Assembly (NCBI RefSeq): GCF_003977615.1
Contig: NZ_RYZR01000004.1
Coordinates: forward strand, 19,891-83,890
Direction: 5' to 3'
DNA: 64,000 bases
Source: Dyella dinghuensis
GTDB lineage: Bacteria; Pseudomonadota; Gammaproteobacteria; Xanthomonadales; Rhodanobacteraceae
Under the pieces are notes generated by a model that did no database searches, was not told where the DNA came from, and saw nothing but the letters and a program-made list of their open reading frames with translations. Made by a program: the position numbers and the translations under genes. Shown here in pieces: positions 45,136 through 55,757 of this stretch (the stretch's first letter is position 1; each line of letters starts with the position of its first letter).

Positions 45136-45875
45136 AGGCCGCCTCCCTGGCTATCCAGCACGCCACATTGCAGCGGTGGCGTTATCGCATTTGCGGCCTG
45201 AGGATGTACATCGGCAGGCACGGATTGACTGGCAAGCCACGCAGCAACCGCGGTGATATCGCTTGGCGCCAGACGATTGGCAATCTCGGACATGCAATCG
45301 GGTGCTTTGGAAGCACGCGTACCCGTTCGCCACGAACCCAACTGCGCACTGATGTAGTCATAGGGCAAACCAACCAGCCCCGGCACGGACGGTGGCGTGC
45401 CGGTAAGCTGCTTGCCATGACAGGCCTCACAGGCAGGCACCTTGCGTGATGGGTCGCCCGACGTCACCAACTGCTGGCCGCGTTGCAGTACCGAAGGTGC
45501 GATATCCGGCACCGCCGAGCTTTGATATGGCACCTGCTGCGCCGCGAAGTATTCGGCAATCTCATGCATGTATGCCGGGCTCAACTGGCGCACCGTGTAT
45601 TCCATCGGCGCGTATTTACGCAGGCCGCGCTGGAAGTTTTGCAATTGCAGTTCGAGATAGGCAACCGGCTTTCCCGCCAGTCTTGGAAAAAGGTCGCCGT
45701 GTTGCGTACCTTCGCCGTGCACGCCATGGCACGTCGTACACGCGGCAATGCGCTGTTGAAGCGTATCGGGAACGGACGGTGGATCGGCGTGGGCCAGGCC
45801 GCCCAGCAGCAGCGCGAACGGCAGCAGCCGCCGCAGCGTGAGACAGAACTGGACCCTCCAGGCAGTCGTCTTCAT
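45132..45875 (-). CDS. Cytochrome c4-like dihaem cytochrome
   Basis: 247 residues. The signal peptide is at about 1-30 (FALLLGGLAHA-DPP). Haem motifs are CTTCH, followed by GVHGEGTQHGDLFPRLAGKP, and CEACH. The chain resembles the c4 family: YAPMEYTVRQLSPAYMHEIAEYFAAQ and SEIANRLAPSDITAVAAWLASQ end the two domains. The ATG at 45875 is chosen because the signal peptide starts there; upstream frame is not family-like. It is the first gene of a two-gene unit with the membrane-anchored cytochrome (ATGA overlap), so the two probably pass electrons to one another or to an oxidase. Confidence 0.88.
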   Translation of the reverse strand: MKTTAWRVQFCLTLRRLLPFALLLGGLAHADPPSVPDTLQQRIAACTTCHGVHGEGTQHGDLFPRLAGKPVAYLELQLQNFQRGLRKYAPMEYTVRQLSPAYMHEIAEYFAAQQVPYQSSAVPDIAPSVLQRGQQLVTSGDPSRKVPACEACHGKQLTGTPPSVPGLVGLPYDYISAQLGSWRTGTRASKAPDCMSEIANRLAPSDITAVAAWLASQSVPADVHPQAANAITPPLQCGVLDSQGGGL

Positions 45876-46010
45876 GCGCCAAGTATAGTCCCGCGTCACG
45901 CGCGAACGGCGAGCTCTGCGGTTATGCTCAAGCTTCTGCGGCATCGTGTCATGCATCCATTCTGCAACACCGTGTCACACACCTATCATTCAAGACCTCC
46001 GGAGACTCCC

Positions 46011-47615
46011 ATGATCCGCCCGTCGCTCTTGTGCGCTGCCCTCTCCCTTGCGTTGTTGCCCGTTGTCGCTTCGGTCGCTCAGGACACCACCCAGTTGCCC
46101 TGGCAAAGTGTGACCGAACTTCAGCAAAGCATGGATGCCGGCAAGCTCAATACCAAGACATTGGTTCGGGAGGATCTGACCCGTATCCATCGCATCGATC
46201 AAACGGGTCCGGCCCTGCACTCTGTGCTCGAGCTCAATATCGACGCATCGAAACTGGCGGCGCAGCTCGATACGAAACGGACCCAATCGCATGGACCGTT
46301 GTACGGCATTCCGATCCTGCTGAAAGACAACATCGATACCGGCGATCGCACGTTGACCACCGCCGGATCGCTCGCGCTAGTGGAGGCGCCCGCACCGAAA
46401 GATGCCGCACTGGTGACGCGATTGCGCAATGCCGGCATGCTGATTCTCGGCAAGGCCAATCTCACCGAATGGGCCGACTTCCGCTCCAGTCATGCAAGCA
46501 GTGGATGGACAGGCCGCGGTGGGCAGACGCGCAATCCCTACGCGCTGGATCGCAATCCGTGCGGTTCGAGTTCCGGCTCTGCCGTTGCGGTGGCCGCGGG
46601 CATCGTGCCAGTGGCGGTCGGCTCGGAAACCGATGGCTCGATCATTTGCCCGGCATCGATGAACGGTATTGTCGGCATCAAGCCGACGCTGGGTCTGGTA
46701 AGCCGCAGCGGCATTATCCCGATCAGCCACAACCAGGATACGGCGGGGCCACTTGCACGCAATGTCACCGACGCGGCGATGCTGCTCACGGTGATGGCCG
46801 GCAGCGATCCGAATGATCCGGCCACCGCCGATGCAGATAAACACGCGACGGATTACACGAAGTTCCTCGACCCGAACGGCTTGCGCGGCAAGCGCATCGG
46901 CGTGGTGCGCCAGCTTGCGGGCAATGAACCGAATGCCGATCGCGTGCTCGAAGAGGCGATTACAGCGCTGCGCGCGCAAGGCGCGATCATTGTCGATCCA
47001 GTCACCATTCCGCATCTGTCGGAACTGGGCGATCCGGAGATGACGGTGATGCTTTACGACTTCAAAAACGACATCAACAACTATCTCGCCGGCCGCAAAG
47101 GCCTGCATGTGAAGACGCTGGCCGACCTGATCGCTTTCAATCAGCGTGAGTCCGCGGTGGAGATGCAATGGTTTGGCCAGGATCTGTTTGAGCAGGCACA
47201 GAGCAAAGGCCCTCTCACCGACAAGGCCTATCTCGACGCATTGGCGAAGGCGAAACAGTTGTCGGGTCCGGATGGTATCGACGCTGCACTTCAGCAGGGT
47301 CATCTGGACGCACTGCTGTCTCCGTCATGGGGCCCTGCGTATCTGACAGACCTGGTGCTCGGCGATCACATCGTCAGCGGCAATCCGACGATTGGCGGCG
47401 CGTCACAACCGGCTGCCGTGGCGGGATATCCCTCGATCACCGTTCCTGCAGGTTGGGCGCACGGCTTGCCTGTCGGCATCGTGTTCTTCGGTACGAAATG
47501 GAGTGAGCCTGCGCTGATTTCGATTGCCTACGGTTTCGAACAGCACACGCACGCGTGGCAGGCACCGAAGTTTCTGGATACGGTGGATGGAAAGCCAGTG
47601 GCTTTCGGAAAGTAA
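46011..47615 (+). CDS. Secreted amidase (amidase-signature family)
   Basis: 534 residues. The signal peptide is at about 1-23 ([13 protein letters not shown]). The Ser-cisSer-Lys triad is readable: Lys105 in [11 protein letters not shown], the Ser pair in GSSSGS (185-190), and the nucleophile Ser210 in [10 protein letters not shown]. The C-terminal [16 protein letters not shown] and [10 protein letters not shown] are family typical. The substrate is unknown; export suggests peptide or other amides in the periplasm. CCGGAG precedes the ATG at 46011. It is divergent from the cytochrome pair. Confidence 0.92.
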   Translation: MIRPSLLCAALSLALLPVVASVAQDTTQLPWQSVTELQQSMDAGKLNTKTLVREDLTRIHRIDQTGPALHSVLELNIDASKLAAQLDTKRTQSHGPLYGIPILLKDNIDTGDRTLTTAGSLALVEAPAPKDAALVTRLRNAGMLILGKANLTEWADFRSSHASSGWTGRGGQTRNPYALDRNPCGSSSGSAVAVAAGIVPVAVGSETDGSIICPASMNGIVGIKPTLGLVSRSGIIPISHNQDTAGPLARNVTDAAMLLTVMAGSDPNDPATADADKHATDYTKFLDPNGLRGKRIGVVRQLAGNEPNADRVLEEAITALRAQGAIIVDPVTIPHLSELGDPEMTVMLYDFKNDINNYLAGRKGLHVKTLADLIAFNQRESAVEMQWFGQDLFEQAQSKGPLTDKAYLDALAKAKQLSGPDGIDAALQQGHLDALLSPSWGPAYLTDLVLGDHIVSGNPTIGGASQPAAVAGYPSITVPAGWAHGLPVGIVFFGTKWSEPALISIAYGFEQHTHAWQAPKFLDTVDGKPVAFGK

Positions 47616-47638
47616 TCTGGTCGCTTCGTCGGGAATTG

Positions 47639-47671
47639 CGCGCTTGAGTTGAAGCATTCAACTCAAGCGCG
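47639..47671. terminator. Bidirectional terminator between amidase and DAHP synthase
   Basis: CGCGCTTGAGTTGAA (47639-47653) and TTCAACTCAAGCGCG (47657-47671) form a perfect 15-bp stem with a GCA loop. It lies between two convergent genes and ends 8 bp from the DAHP synthase stop. T-runs are weak on both sides. Confidence 0.75.
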
Positions 47672-47679
47672 ACTTGTGT

Positions 47680-49044
47680 TCAACCCTTCTGCGATTTCCG
47701 CACGATCAACATCGCCAGCTCCAGCGACTGCTCGTAATTCAAGCGCGGGTCAACCATCGACTTGTAAGCACGCTGGAGATCGGCCTCGCTCAAGTCGCGC
47801 GCGCCACCCATGCACTCGGTGACATCTTCGCCAGTGAGTTCAAGATGCACGCCGCCCAGATGCGTACCTGCGGCCGCGTGAATATCGAATGCCTGATCGA
47901 GCTCGCTGCGAATGTTGTCGAAGCGGCGCGTTTTGTAGCCGTTGGACGTGCTCTCGGTATTGCCGTGCATCGGATCGGCAACCCACAACACGCGACGGCC
48001 TTCTCGTTTCACCGCTTCCAATAACGGCGGCAGTGCCGAAGCGATTTGTGCGTGACCCATGCGATGGATCAGCGTCAAACGACCCGGCTCGTCTTCGGGA
48101 TTGAGCGCATCGATCAGCGGCAACAGCTGCGCCGGCGTTACGGAAGGACCAACCTTCACGGCAATCGGATTGCGAATACCACGGAAGTATTCGACGTGCG
48201 CACCATCGAGTGCAGCAGTACGCATACCGATCCACGGAAAATGCGTGGAGAGATTGAACCATCCGCGATGACGCGGAACCTGCCTCGTAAGGGCCTGCTC
48301 GTAATGCAGCAAGAGTGCTTCGTGCGAGGTGAAAAAATCCACGCGCGAGAAGCCGGCAATCGGGCCGGCCAGCGTTTCCATAAAGCGCAGCGAGTCACCA
48401 ATGCCGGCCACCATGCGACGGTATTCGGCGGCGAGTGGCGAGTGCTCGACCCACGCCAGATCCCAATACTCGGGATGATGCAAATCGGCGAAACCGCCGT
48501 CGATCAGCGCGCGGACGAAATTCATCGTCAGCGCCGAATGGGCGTGCGCGCGAATCAGACGTTGCGGGTCGGGACGGCGCGCCTGCGCCGTGAATTCAGG
48601 GCCGTTGATCACGTCACCGCGGAAGCTTGGCAGTGTCACGCCATCGCGCGTCTCGGTATCGGTCGAGCGCGGCTTGGCGTACTGGCCGGCAAAGCGTCCG
48701 ACGCGCAACACCGGCTGCTTGAGTCCGTGCACCAGAACCAGACTCATCTGCAGCAGCACTTTCAGACGGTTGGAGATGATCGGACTGGTGCAATCGGCGA
48801 AGCTCTCCGCACAGTCACCGCCCTGAAGCAGGAAACGCTTGCCTTCCTGTGCCTCAGCCAAGGCTTGCTTCAGCGAAAGCACTTCCCACGACGTGACCAG
48901 CGGCGGCAAACGGGTCAGCTCTCCGATCGCCTGAGCGAGTTCGGGAGCGTCTTCGTAGTGCGGCTGCTGCAAGGCAACGCGTTGCTGCCAGGACGTCGGG
49001 GTCCAGCTGAGGGAGTCGTGCTCGATGCTTACTGCCTGGGTCAT
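47680..49044 (-). CDS. 3-deoxy-7-phosphoheptulonate synthase, class II
   Basis: The first enzyme of the shikimate pathway, making DAHP from PEP and erythrose 4-phosphate. It is 454 residues, of the plant-like class II type, not the AroF/G/H type of E. coli. Motifs are FLLQGGDCAESFAD (metal-binding Cys), RVGRFAGQYAKPRS, YFRGIRNPIAVKVGPS, LIHRMGHAQI and VHLELTGEDVTECMGG. The ATG at 49044 overlaps the dsbB stop as ATGA. This class is normal for xanthomonads; feedback regulation cannot be read from sequence. Confidence 0.96.
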   Translation of the reverse strand: MTQAVSIEHDSLSWTPTSWQQRVALQQPHYEDAPELAQAIGELTRLPPLVTSWEVLSLKQALAEAQEGKRFLLQGGDCAESFADCTSPIISNRLKVLLQMSLVLVHGLKQPVLRVGRFAGQYAKPRSTDTETRDGVTLPSFRGDVINGPEFTAQARRPDPQRLIRAHAHSALTMNFVRALIDGGFADLHHPEYWDLAWVEHSPLAAEYRRMVAGIGDSLRFMETLAGPIAGFSRVDFFTSHEALLLHYEQALTRQVPRHRGWFNLSTHFPWIGMRTAALDGAHVEYFRGIRNPIAVKVGPSVTPAQLLPLIDALNPEDEPGRLTLIHRMGHAQIASALPPLLEAVKREGRRVLWVADPMHGNTESTSNGYKTRRFDNIRSELDQAFDIHAAAGTHLGGVHLELTGEDVTECMGGARDLSEADLQRAYKSMVDPRLNYEQSLELAMLIVRKSQKG

Positions 49045-49553
49045 AACCGCAATCTCTGGGGCGCTCGCTGCAAGGTCACGCGAATAGCCCACACGGACAA
49101 AAGGATGTACCACAACAGCGTCCAGAATGGCATCGGCAGACCAAGAATCGGCTGGATCTTGGCGCATTCACCGGAGCCGGTGAACACCATTTTGAGCACT
49201 TTCGCGAAGGGGAAGGCGTCCATCATGTAAGCCAGGTTGGGGCCGCAGGATGGAAGCTGATCGGGGGGCAGCGACTGGATCCACAGATGGCGCCCTGCCA
49301 CCGCCAGACCGAACAGCGCACCCAGCAGGACGAACCCGGTGTAGAACCAGCGACCGCCCCTGCGCGGCGCATGCAGGGCACCCAGCAGAAAGAAGACACC
49401 CATCACCATAAAACCGATGCGCTGGAAGATGCACAGCGGACACGGCTCCATACCCCACACGTGTTCAGCATAGAGCGCAAAGCCCAGCAGAGCGGCGCAA
49501 ATCAGGAAACCGGCGAAGAAACTGGCGCGGTACGACCAGCGAAGAGGATTCAT
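49041..49553 (-). CDS. dsbB: Disulfide bond formation protein DsbB
   Basis: An inner-membrane quinone reductase that re-oxidises DsbA. It is 170 residues with four membrane helices. The first redox pair is Cys38 and Cys41 in EPCPLCIFQR; the second is Cys103 (PSCGPNL) and Cys130 (GECAKIQ), the same arrangement as E. coli. The ATG at 49553 is chosen over an ATG three codons earlier; neither has a good ribosome binding site. It overlaps the DAHP synthase gene by 4 bp. Confidence 0.95.
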   Translation of the reverse strand: MNPLRWSYRASFFAGFLICAALLGFALYAEHVWGMEPCPLCIFQRIGFMVMGVFFLLGALHAPRRGGRWFYTGFVLLGALFGLAVAGRHLWIQSLPPDQLPSCGPNLAYMMDAFPFAKVLKMVFTGSGECAKIQPILGLPMPFWTLLWYILLSVWAIRVTLQRAPQRLRL

Positions 49554-49640
49554 GGCACACATGGGGATGAGGGCGAAGCGCAGACATTACCCGCTCGCCG
49601 GGACGCTGTCAGTAGGACCGAACTCATAGGAACTAAAAGC

Positions 49641-49674
49641 ACAAACCCCGGTCAGTTGCCCGACCGGGGTTTGT
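49641..49674 (-). terminator. Terminator of the ribosomal protein operon
   Basis: ACAAACCCCGGTC and GACCGGGGTTTGT (49641-49653 with 49662-49674) form a perfect 13-bp stem with an 8-nt loop. On the minus strand it follows the rplQ stop by 30 nt and is followed by TTT. It should end the S10-spc-alpha transcript and insulate dsbB. Confidence 0.85.
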
Positions 49675-49704
49675 ATTTGGACGTCCAAACGAAGCTGGAC
49701 GAAA

Positions 49705-50088
49705 TTATTCGGCGTCGACGGCTTCAGTGCGCGGACGATCGACCAGTTCGACATACGCCATCGGCGCATTGTCGCCCGGGCGGAAGCCGCACTTGAGAAT
49801 ACGCAGATAGCCGCCGGGACGCTCGCGGTAACGCGGGCCGATTTCCACAAACAGCTTGCCAACGGCCTGCTTGTCGCGCAGACGGGCAAATGCCAGACGG
49901 CGATTGGCCACGCCATCGACCTTGGCCAAGGTGATCAGCGGCTCGGCGATGCGGCGCAGTTCCTTGGCTTTCGGCAGCGTCGTGCGGATCAGCTCATGCT
50001 TGATCAGCGACGAGGCCATGTTCTTGAACATCGCTTCGCGATGGCTACTGGTTCGGTTGAGCTTACGCCCGGATTTCATGTGACGCAT
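49705..50088 (-). CDS. rplQ: 50S ribosomal protein L17
   Basis: Large-subunit protein near the peptide exit tunnel, 127 residues. [21 protein letters not shown] is the family N-terminus, and [22 protein letters not shown] its end. It is last in the alpha operon after rpoA, 206 bp downstream of it, with only a small CTCTTATAAGAG palindrome between. Confidence 0.97.
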   Translation of the reverse strand: MRHMKSGRKLNRTSSHREAMFKNMASSLIKHELIRTTLPKAKELRRIAEPLITLAKVDGVANRRLAFARLRDKQAVGKLFVEIGPRYRERPGGYLRILKCGFRPGDNAPMAYVELVDRPRTEAVDAE

Positions 50089-50294
50089 GATGAGACTCTC
50101 TTGTCTGTTGTTATGAAAAACCGGTCCGTTATGGCCGGATTTCCGCGGGTTTCCCGCTGTTGAAGCCCTTGGTGAAACGGGCTCTTATAAGAGTGCAGCC
50201 ATAAATGGCCGCTTTTTCGAGACTGACAGGAGCGCCAGCGGCGCTCCCGTCGTTACTCAATGACAGCGATCAAAAGCGATCGCAAAACAAACGA

Positions 50295-51293
50295 TCAACC
50301 CAGCTGCATGCCGTGCGAGAGGCCCGGCGGCGGCCAGTTTTCAAGCTTCATGCCCAGGGCGAGACCACGTACGCCGAGAACATCTTTGATTTCCGTGAGC
50401 GACTTCTTGCCAAGATTCGGCGTCTTCAGCAGCTCGACTTCGGTCTTCTGTACCAGATCGCCGATGTAGTAGATGCTCTCGGCCTTCAGGCAGTTCGCCG
50501 AACGCACGGTGAGCTCCAGATCGTCGATCGGACGGAGCAGTAGCGGATCGAAACCGCCCTTTTCTGCTTTGTCCGTGGCGCTCTCGCGGCGCGAGAAGTC
50601 ACCGAACACCGACAGCTGGTCGTTGAGGATTTCAGCAGCCTTACGCACTGCATCTTCCGCACCGATGGTGCCGTTGGTCTCGATGTCCAGCACGAGCTTG
50701 TCGAGGTTGGTGCGCTGCTCGACACGAGCCGCGTCCACTTCGTAAGCCACGCGCAGCACCGGCGCGAACGAGGCGTCCAGTTGCAGACGACCGATCGGGC
50801 GAGCTTCGTCATCCGGATGCTGACGCAGGCTGGCCGGCTGATAGCCGACGCCGCGACGCACCTTCAGACGCATGTTCAGCGCGATGTCCTTGGTCAGGTG
50901 GCAAATCACATGTTCCGGATTGATGATTTCCACCGAGTGATCGACGGTGATGTCGCCAGCCGTGACCACACCCTTGCCCTTCTTGGACAGGGTCAGGGTG
51001 ACTTCGTCACCCGTATGCTGACGAATCGCCACTTCCTTGAGGTTCAACAGGACTTCGATAACGTCTTCCTGCAAACCTTCCAGAGTGGTGTATTCGTGCA
51101 GCACGCCATCAATTTCAACCTCGACGATGGCACTGCCAGGGATCGAGGAGAGCAGCACGCGACGAAGCGCATTGCCCAGTGTGTGGCCAAAGCCACGCTC
51201 GAGCGGCTCCACCACCACCTTGGCGCGATTCGGTCCGAGCTGCTCGACGTTGAGGCCGCGAGGCCGCAACACGCTAGTTGACGAAACTGCCAT
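50295..51293 (-). CDS. rpoA: RNA polymerase alpha subunit
   Basis: 332 residues (E. coli 329). The N-terminal assembly domain carries [21 protein letters not shown] and [20 protein letters not shown]. The C-terminal domain, which binds UP elements and activators, is [22 protein letters not shown] with [15 protein letters not shown]. All parts are canonical. It lies between rpsD and rplQ as in E. coli, 16 bp after rpsD. Confidence 0.98.
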   Translation of the reverse strand: MAVSSTSVLRPRGLNVEQLGPNRAKVVVEPLERGFGHTLGNALRRVLLSSIPGSAIVEVEIDGVLHEYTTLEGLQEDVIEVLLNLKEVAIRQHTGDEVTLTLSKKGKGVVTAGDITVDHSVEIINPEHVICHLTKDIALNMRLKVRRGVGYQPASLRQHPDDEARPIGRLQLDASFAPVLRVAYEVDAARVEQRTNLDKLVLDIETNGTIGAEDAVRKAAEILNDQLSVFGDFSRRESATDKAEKGGFDPLLLRPIDDLELTVRSANCLKAESIYYIGDLVQKTEVELLKTPNLGKKSLTEIKDVLGVRGLALGMKLENWPPPGLSHGMQLG

Positions 51294-51309
51294 GCAGTGC
51301 TCCGGTTGA

Positions 51310-51936
51310 TTACTTCGAATAAAGCTCGACGATCAGCGCTTCGTTGATGTCGGTCGGCAGATCTGCGCGATCCGGCACCGACTTGAACGTGCCGGCGAAC
51401 TTCTTGCTATCCACTTCCACCCACTGCGGGCGCAGGTCCATCGTGTCGAACACGGTGCCCGCTTCCTGCACGCGCAGCTGAGTGCGCGCGCGCTCGGTCA
51501 GGGCGATCTCGTCACCCGGGCGAACCTGGTACGACGGGATGTTGACCTTCTTGCCGTTGACCAGAATGGCCTTGTGCGAGACGAGCTGGCGAGCCTGGGC
51601 GCGGGTGACCGCAAAACCCATGCGATACACGACATTGTCCAGACGGCTCTCGAGCAGGCGCAACAGGTTCTCGCCGGTGTTGCCCTTGAGGGTCGACGCC
51701 TTCGAGTAGTAGTTGCTGAACTGACGTTCGAGCACACCATAGATGCGCTTGACCTTCTGCTTTTCACGCAGCTGGACAGCATAATCGGACATGCGTGCGC
51801 GCTTGTTGGCGCCATGCTGACCGGGCTTGTTTTCCAATTTGCACTTGGAATCAATCGCGCGCGCCGGGCTCTTCAGGCTCAGGTCCGAACCTTCACGACG
51901 CGCGAGTTTGCAGGTAGCTCCACGATAACGTGCCAT
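51310..51936 (-). CDS. rpsD: 30S ribosomal protein S4
   Basis: 208 residues. S4 nucleates 30S assembly and in E. coli represses the alpha operon. [21 protein letters not shown] is the N-terminus, [19 protein letters not shown] the helical part and [20 protein letters not shown] the S4 RNA-binding domain. It has one Cys near the N-terminus and not the four-Cys zinc form. Confidence 0.97.
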   Translation of the reverse strand: MARYRGATCKLARREGSDLSLKSPARAIDSKCKLENKPGQHGANKRARMSDYAVQLREKQKVKRIYGVLERQFSNYYSKASTLKGNTGENLLRLLESRLDNVVYRMGFAVTRAQARQLVSHKAILVNGKKVNIPSYQVRPGDEIALTERARTQLRVQEAGTVFDTMDLRPQWVEVDSKKFAGTFKSVPDRADLPTDINEALIVELYSK

Positions 51937-51947
51937 GGTTATGCTCC

Positions 51948-52334
51948 TTAGACGCGACGTTTCTTGGGGGGACGGCAGCCGTTATGCGGGATCGGCGTGA
52001 CATCGATAATGTTCAGAACTTTGTAGCCGAGGGCGTTCAACGAACGCACCGCCGACTCACGGCCCGGGCCGGGGCCCTTGATCCGTACTTCCACCGTCTT
52101 CACGCCGTATTCGCCTGCTGCGCGGCCAGCCTTCTCGGCAGCGACCTGAGCAGCGAACGGGGTCGACTTACGCGAACCGCGGAAACCCGCGCCGCCAGCC
52201 GTCGCCCACGACAGGGCATTACCCTGGCGATCGGTGATCGTGATGATGGTGTTGTTGAAAGATGCCTGCACGTGGGCCACCGCATCGGTGACAACGCGCT
52301 TGATCTTTTTCTTGGTCTTAACTGGCTTTGCCAT
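51948..52334 (-). CDS. rpsK: 30S ribosomal protein S11
   Basis: 128 residues, platform protein of the 30S subunit. [21 protein letters not shown] and [21 protein letters not shown] are diagnostic, and the end CRPPKKRRV is the usual basic tail. The N-terminus has an extra Lys run (KTKKKIKR). It lies between rpsM and rpsD. Confidence 0.97.
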   Translation of the reverse strand: MAKPVKTKKKIKRVVTDAVAHVQASFNNTIITITDRQGNALSWATAGGAGFRGSRKSTPFAAQVAAEKAGRAAGEYGVKTVEVRIKGPGPGRESAVRSLNALGYKVLNIIDVTPIPHNGCRPPKKRRV

Positions 52335-52346
52335 GTTCGGAATCCG

Positions 52347-52703
52347 TTACTTCTTGATCGCGCGACGGGGACCCTTGCGGGTACGTGCGTTAGTGCGCGT
52401 GCGCTGGCCGCGCACCGGCAGGCCACGACGGTGGCGCAGACCGCGGTAGCAACCCAGGTCCATCAAACGCTTGATGGCCATGCCGACTTCACGGCGCAGG
52501 TCGCCTTCCACGACGTATTTAGCGACTTCGTGGCGGATCTTCTCCACCTCGCCTTCGCTCAGCGATTTAATCGGCGTGGTTGGAACCACACCTGCGTCCG
52601 CACAGACCTTTTTAGCCCGGCTGCGGCCGATGCCGAAGATGCTCTGCAGGCCAACCCAGACGTGTTTCTGGACCGGCAAATTGACACCCGCAATGCGCGC
52701 CAT
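52347..52703 (-). CDS. rpsM: 30S ribosomal protein S13
   Basis: 118 residues. The start [19 protein letters not shown] at 52703 is the family N-terminus and has GGAGAAAG upstream; the frame runs 14 codons further back without family likeness. The helix-two-turn-helix [13 protein letters not shown] and the basic tail [21 protein letters not shown] are canonical. It heads the alpha operon, with a structured 120-bp gap before it. Confidence 0.97.
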   Translation of the reverse strand: MARIAGVNLPVQKHVWVGLQSIFGIGRSRAKKVCADAGVVPTTPIKSLSEGEVEKIRHEVAKYVVEGDLRREVGMAIKRLMDLGCYRGLRHRRGLPVRGQRTRTNARTRKGPRRAIKK

Positions 52704-52726
52704 GATGTACTTTCTCCGATGCTTTC

Positions 52727-52795
52727 TTGCGCGGTAAACGCGCAATTCTAACCTGAATCAAACTGTCAGGAAAGCCCTGTGGCACCTAGTGCCAC
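52727..52795 (-). promoter_or_regulatory. Two hairpins in the secY-rpsM gap
   Basis: Within the 120-bp gap, TTGCGCG and CGCGCAA (52727-52733 and 52739-52745) form a 7-bp stem with a 5-nt loop just ahead of the rpsM ribosome binding site, and GTGGCAC and GTGCCAC (52779-52785 and 52789-52795) form another nearer secY. A TAGAAT box lies between them. The leader of the alpha operon binds S4 in E. coli; a similar role here is inference. I find no rpmJ frame in this gap. Confidence 0.35.
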
Positions 52796-52823
52796 CGCTT
52801 CCCACCCGTGCCTCACTGCAGCC

Positions 52824-54146
52824 TCAGCCGCGGCGCAGATTGGCCTTTTTGAGCAAACCTTCGTACTGATGGCTGTAGAGATGCGCCGTCACCTGAGCGG
52901 TGAAGTCCATCACCACCACCACCACGATCAGCAGCGACGTGCCGCCGAAGTAGAACGGAACATGCCAGGCGTTCTGCATGAACGTTGGCACCAGACAGAC
53001 CAGTACGAGGTAGAGGGCGCCCACACCGGTCAGACGTGTCATCACGGAATCGATGTACTCAGCCGTCGAGCGACCCGGGCGAATACCCGGAATCAGCGCG
53101 CCAGACCGCTTGAGGTTATCGGCCGTGTCTTGCGAGTTGAAAACGATTGCCGTGTAGAAGAAGGCAAACGTGATCACCAGCACTGCATAAATAATGTCGT
53201 ACAGCGGTTCGCCAGGTGTCAGCGCTTGAACCACGTTGGTCAACCAGCGCGACTGGTGGCTGACATTGCCCCACGTCGCCGCCATCGCCGGGAACATCAA
53301 AATACTGTTCGCGAAGATCGGCGGAATCACGCCCGACATGTTGATCTTGAGCGGCAGGTGGGACGTCTGGTTCATGTAAGAACGCTGGCCACCCGACCGC
53401 CTTGCGTAGTTCACCGTGATGCGCCGCTGTGCCCGCTCCATGAACACCACGAACGCCGTCACCGCCAGCACCATTCCGCAAACCGTGACGAGCGGCAGCG
53501 TATTGAGCTCGCCGTTGCTTGCCATGCCCAGCGTATGCGCCACGGCATTCGGCAAACCCGCGACGATGCCCGCGAAAATCAGCAGCGAGATACCGTTGCC
53601 GATACCGCGCTCGGTCATCTGCTCGCCCAGCCACATCAGGAACATCGATCCTGCTGTGAGGCCCACGACCGTCGACAGGATGAAGCCAAAGCCCGGCGTG
53701 TAGACCACCGGTCCAACCGAACTGGTCTGCTTCATCAGCGCTGCCGCGATACCGAAAGCCTGGAAAGCCGAAAGACCAACAGTGCCGAAACGCGTGTACA
53801 TCGTCAGCGTGCGTTGTCCCGACTGACCTTCCTTGCGCAATGCCGCCAGGGTCGGAATAACCGAACCCATCATCTGCACCACGATCGATGCGGAGATATA
53901 GGGCACCACGCCAAGCGCAAACACCGACAAACGTCCCAGCGAACCACCCGAGAACATGTTGAACATGTCCAGGATGCCGCCACTCTGACCAATCAGAGCC
54001 GCCATGGCGTCCGGGTTGACACCCGGCACCGGGATGAACGAGCCGAGGCGGTACACAATCAGCGCACCAATCACAAAGAAGATGCGCTGACGAAGCTCGG
54101 TCAATTTACCGAGCGATCCGACCGATGTGCCCTTGGCTGCGGCCAC
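52824..54146 (-). CDS. secY: Preprotein translocase subunit SecY
   Basis: The channel subunit of the Sec translocon, 440 residues (E. coli 443), ten membrane helices. GTG start. Segments such as [46 protein letters not shown], and [20 protein letters not shown] are canonical, including the plug and the C5 cytosolic loop. It follows rplO by 6 bp in the spc operon. Confidence 0.98.
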   Translation of the reverse strand: MAAAKGTSVGSLGKLTELRQRIFFVIGALIVYRLGSFIPVPGVNPDAMAALIGQSGGILDMFNMFSGGSLGRLSVFALGVVPYISASIVVQMMGSVIPTLAALRKEGQSGQRTLTMYTRFGTVGLSAFQAFGIAAALMKQTSSVGPVVYTPGFGFILSTVVGLTAGSMFLMWLGEQMTERGIGNGISLLIFAGIVAGLPNAVAHTLGMASNGELNTLPLVTVCGMVLAVTAFVVFMERAQRRITVNYARRSGGQRSYMNQTSHLPLKINMSGVIPPIFANSILMFPAMAATWGNVSHQSRWLTNVVQALTPGEPLYDIIYAVLVITFAFFYTAIVFNSQDTADNLKRSGALIPGIRPGRSTAEYIDSVMTRLTGVGALYLVLVCLVPTFMQNAWHVPFYFGGTSLLIVVVVVMDFTAQVTAHLYSHQYEGLLKKANLRRG

Positions 54147-54152
54147 GTGTGA

Positions 54153-54584
54153 TTACTCCACGCTTCCGCCGGCAGCCTCGATGGCAGCCTTGGCGCCAGC
54201 GGTTGCCAGCAGACCCGAAAGCTTCACCGCGCGACCGATCTCGCCCTTGACGACGACCTTGACCTTCTTGGCACGGCTGTCGATCAGGCCAGCCTGATGC
54301 AGCACGACCGGATCGATCACGTCAGCCTTGAGCGCAGCCAGCTGATACAGGAACACTTCCTGGCTCTCTGCCTTCTTCAGCGAGCGGAAGCCCACCTTCG
54401 GCAGACGGCGCTGCAGCGGCATCTGACCGCCTTCGAAACCATACTTGTGGGTACCGCCGGCGCGAGCATGCTGACCCTTGTGGCCACGGCCAGCGGTCTT
54501 GCCCAGGCCCGAACCGATACCGCGACCAACGCGCAGGCGCGTCTTGCGCGAACCAGCAGCCGGCTTGATGTCATTCAGACGCAT
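54153..54584 (-). CDS. rplO: 50S ribosomal protein L15
   Basis: 143 residues. The Gly/Arg-rich N-terminus [21 protein letters not shown] threads into 23S rRNA, and the C-terminal globular domain ends [21 protein letters not shown]. It lies between rpmD and secY with a 5-bp gap to rpmD. Confidence 0.97.
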   Translation of the reverse strand: MRLNDIKPAAGSRKTRLRVGRGIGSGLGKTAGRGHKGQHARAGGTHKYGFEGGQMPLQRRLPKVGFRSLKKAESQEVFLYQLAALKADVIDPVVLHQAGLIDSRAKKVKVVVKGEIGRAVKLSGLLATAGAKAAIEAAGGSVE

Positions 54585-54589
54585 GATGC

Positions 54590-54778
54590 TTACTCCTCAA
54601 CCCGCACGAGGTAATAGACCGTGTTGATCAAGCCACGCACCTGCGGGCTGTCTTTCAATTCACGGACATCGTTGAGCTTGCCCAGGCCGAGCGCTTTCAC
54701 ACTCAAGCGATGACGGCTCTGTACACCGCGCAGGCCCTTGACCAGGCGGACGCGGACAGTCTTATCGTTGTTAGCCAT
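54590..54778 (-). CDS. rpmD: 50S ribosomal protein L30
   Basis: 62 residues. The start [18 protein letters not shown] at 54778 gives the family N-terminus; the frame is open 20 codons further back, but that is inside rpsE. The segment [23 protein letters not shown] is typical. The start overlaps the rpsE 3' end by 8 bp. Confidence 0.96.
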   Translation of the reverse strand: MANNDKTVRVRLVKGLRGVQSRHRLSVKALGLGKLNDVRELKDSPQVRGLINTVYYLVRVEE

Positions 54779-55280
54779 TACCCAGCACCTCTTCAACGGT
54801 CTTGCCACGCTTGGCAGCGATCTGCTTCGGCGAGGCAACGGCCTGCAGGCCCTTGATGGTGGCGCGAACCAGGTTGATCGGGTTACGCGAACCGACAGCT
54901 TTCGCCAGCACGTTCTTCACACCGACCACTTCGAGCACAGCGCGCATGGCACCGCCAGCGATCACGCCAGTACCTTCGGAGGCCGGCTGCATGAACACGC
55001 GAGCCGCACCGTGGTTGGCCTTGATGGCGTACCACAGCGTGCCGTTGTTCAGATCGATGTTCACCATGTTGCGGCGCGCACGTTCCATCGCCTTGGAGAT
55101 GGCAACCGGCACTTCGCGTGCTTTGCCATAGCCAAAGCCAACCTTACCCTCGCCGTCGCCGACGACGGTCAGCGCGGTAAAGCTCATCTGGCGGCCACCC
55201 TTGACGGTCTTGGCCACGCGGTTGACGGCAATCAGCTTCTCGAGCAGGCCGTCTGAATTTTCACGATCGCTAGAAGACAT
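54771..55280 (-). CDS. rpsE: 30S ribosomal protein S5
   Basis: 169 residues. S5 helps decoding accuracy and mRNA unwinding. [24 protein letters not shown] is the S5 double-stranded RNA-binding part, and [23 protein letters not shown] the C-terminal part. It overlaps rpmD by 8 bp and is followed upstream by rplR. Confidence 0.97.
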   Translation of the reverse strand: MSSSDRENSDGLLEKLIAVNRVAKTVKGGRQMSFTALTVVGDGEGKVGFGYGKAREVPVAISKAMERARRNMVNIDLNNGTLWYAIKANHGAARVFMQPASEGTGVIAGGAMRAVLEVVGVKNVLAKAVGSRNPINLVRATIKGLQAVASPKQIAAKRGKTVEEVLGNG

Positions 55281-55355
55281 ATCTTTTTCCGTATGCCCGG
55301 ACCATCCGGGACTTTTGCTTGCGGCTGTGCCGCTTGGAGTTGTTGTGTTTGTTAC

Positions 55356-55709
55356 TTAGAACTTCAAACCAGCTTCACGAGCAGCATCGGCAAGTGCCTT
55401 GATGCGACCGTGATAGCGGAAACCGGAGCGATCGAACGCAACAGCTTCGATACCTGCAGCCTTGGCGCGCTCAGCAATCGCCTTGCCCACTGCAGCAGCA
55501 GCCGTCAGGTTCTTGGTGCCCTTCAAACTTTCTGCAACGGACTTCTGCACGGTCGATGCGGCAGCCACCACCTTTTCGCCAGAGGCGTCGAACACCTGGG
55601 CGTAGAGATGCTGGCCAGTGCGATGCACGGACAAGCGCGCTACGGCGAGCTTGCGGATGTGCGAGCGCGTGGACTTGGCGCGGCGCAGACGAGCTTCATT
55701 CTTGTTCAT
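55356..55709 (-). CDS. rplR: 50S ribosomal protein L18
   Basis: 117 residues. L18 binds 5S r[36 protein letters not shown] and the end [24 protein letters not shown] are canonical. Two Met are adjacent (55712 and 55709); I choose the second because the TGGAG site upstream is at 7 nt from it and the product begins MNKNEAR like other L18 proteins. Confidence 0.95.
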   Translation of the reverse strand: MNKNEARLRRAKSTRSHIRKLAVARLSVHRTGQHLYAQVFDASGEKVVAAASTVQKSVAESLKGTKNLTAAAAVGKAIAERAKAAGIEAVAFDRSGFRYHGRIKALADAAREAGLKF

Positions 55710-55757
55710 CATGTGTCTCCAGAAAGCGGATCGGCTAGTTAGCGGAGTGAGCCGCTA

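Noticed and set aside
45882..45887. TATACT on the minus strand 6 bp before the cytochrome c4-like ATG, suggesting a leaderless mRNA
   Set aside because: No -35 box sits at a suitable distance, and one hexamer in this much DNA is expected by chance.
45483..46010. An open extension upstream of the amidase start, in frame
   Set aside because: The sequence runs antisense through the cytochrome c4-like gene and lacks family similarity. The ATG at 46011 has a good ribosome binding site and is followed at once by a signal peptide.
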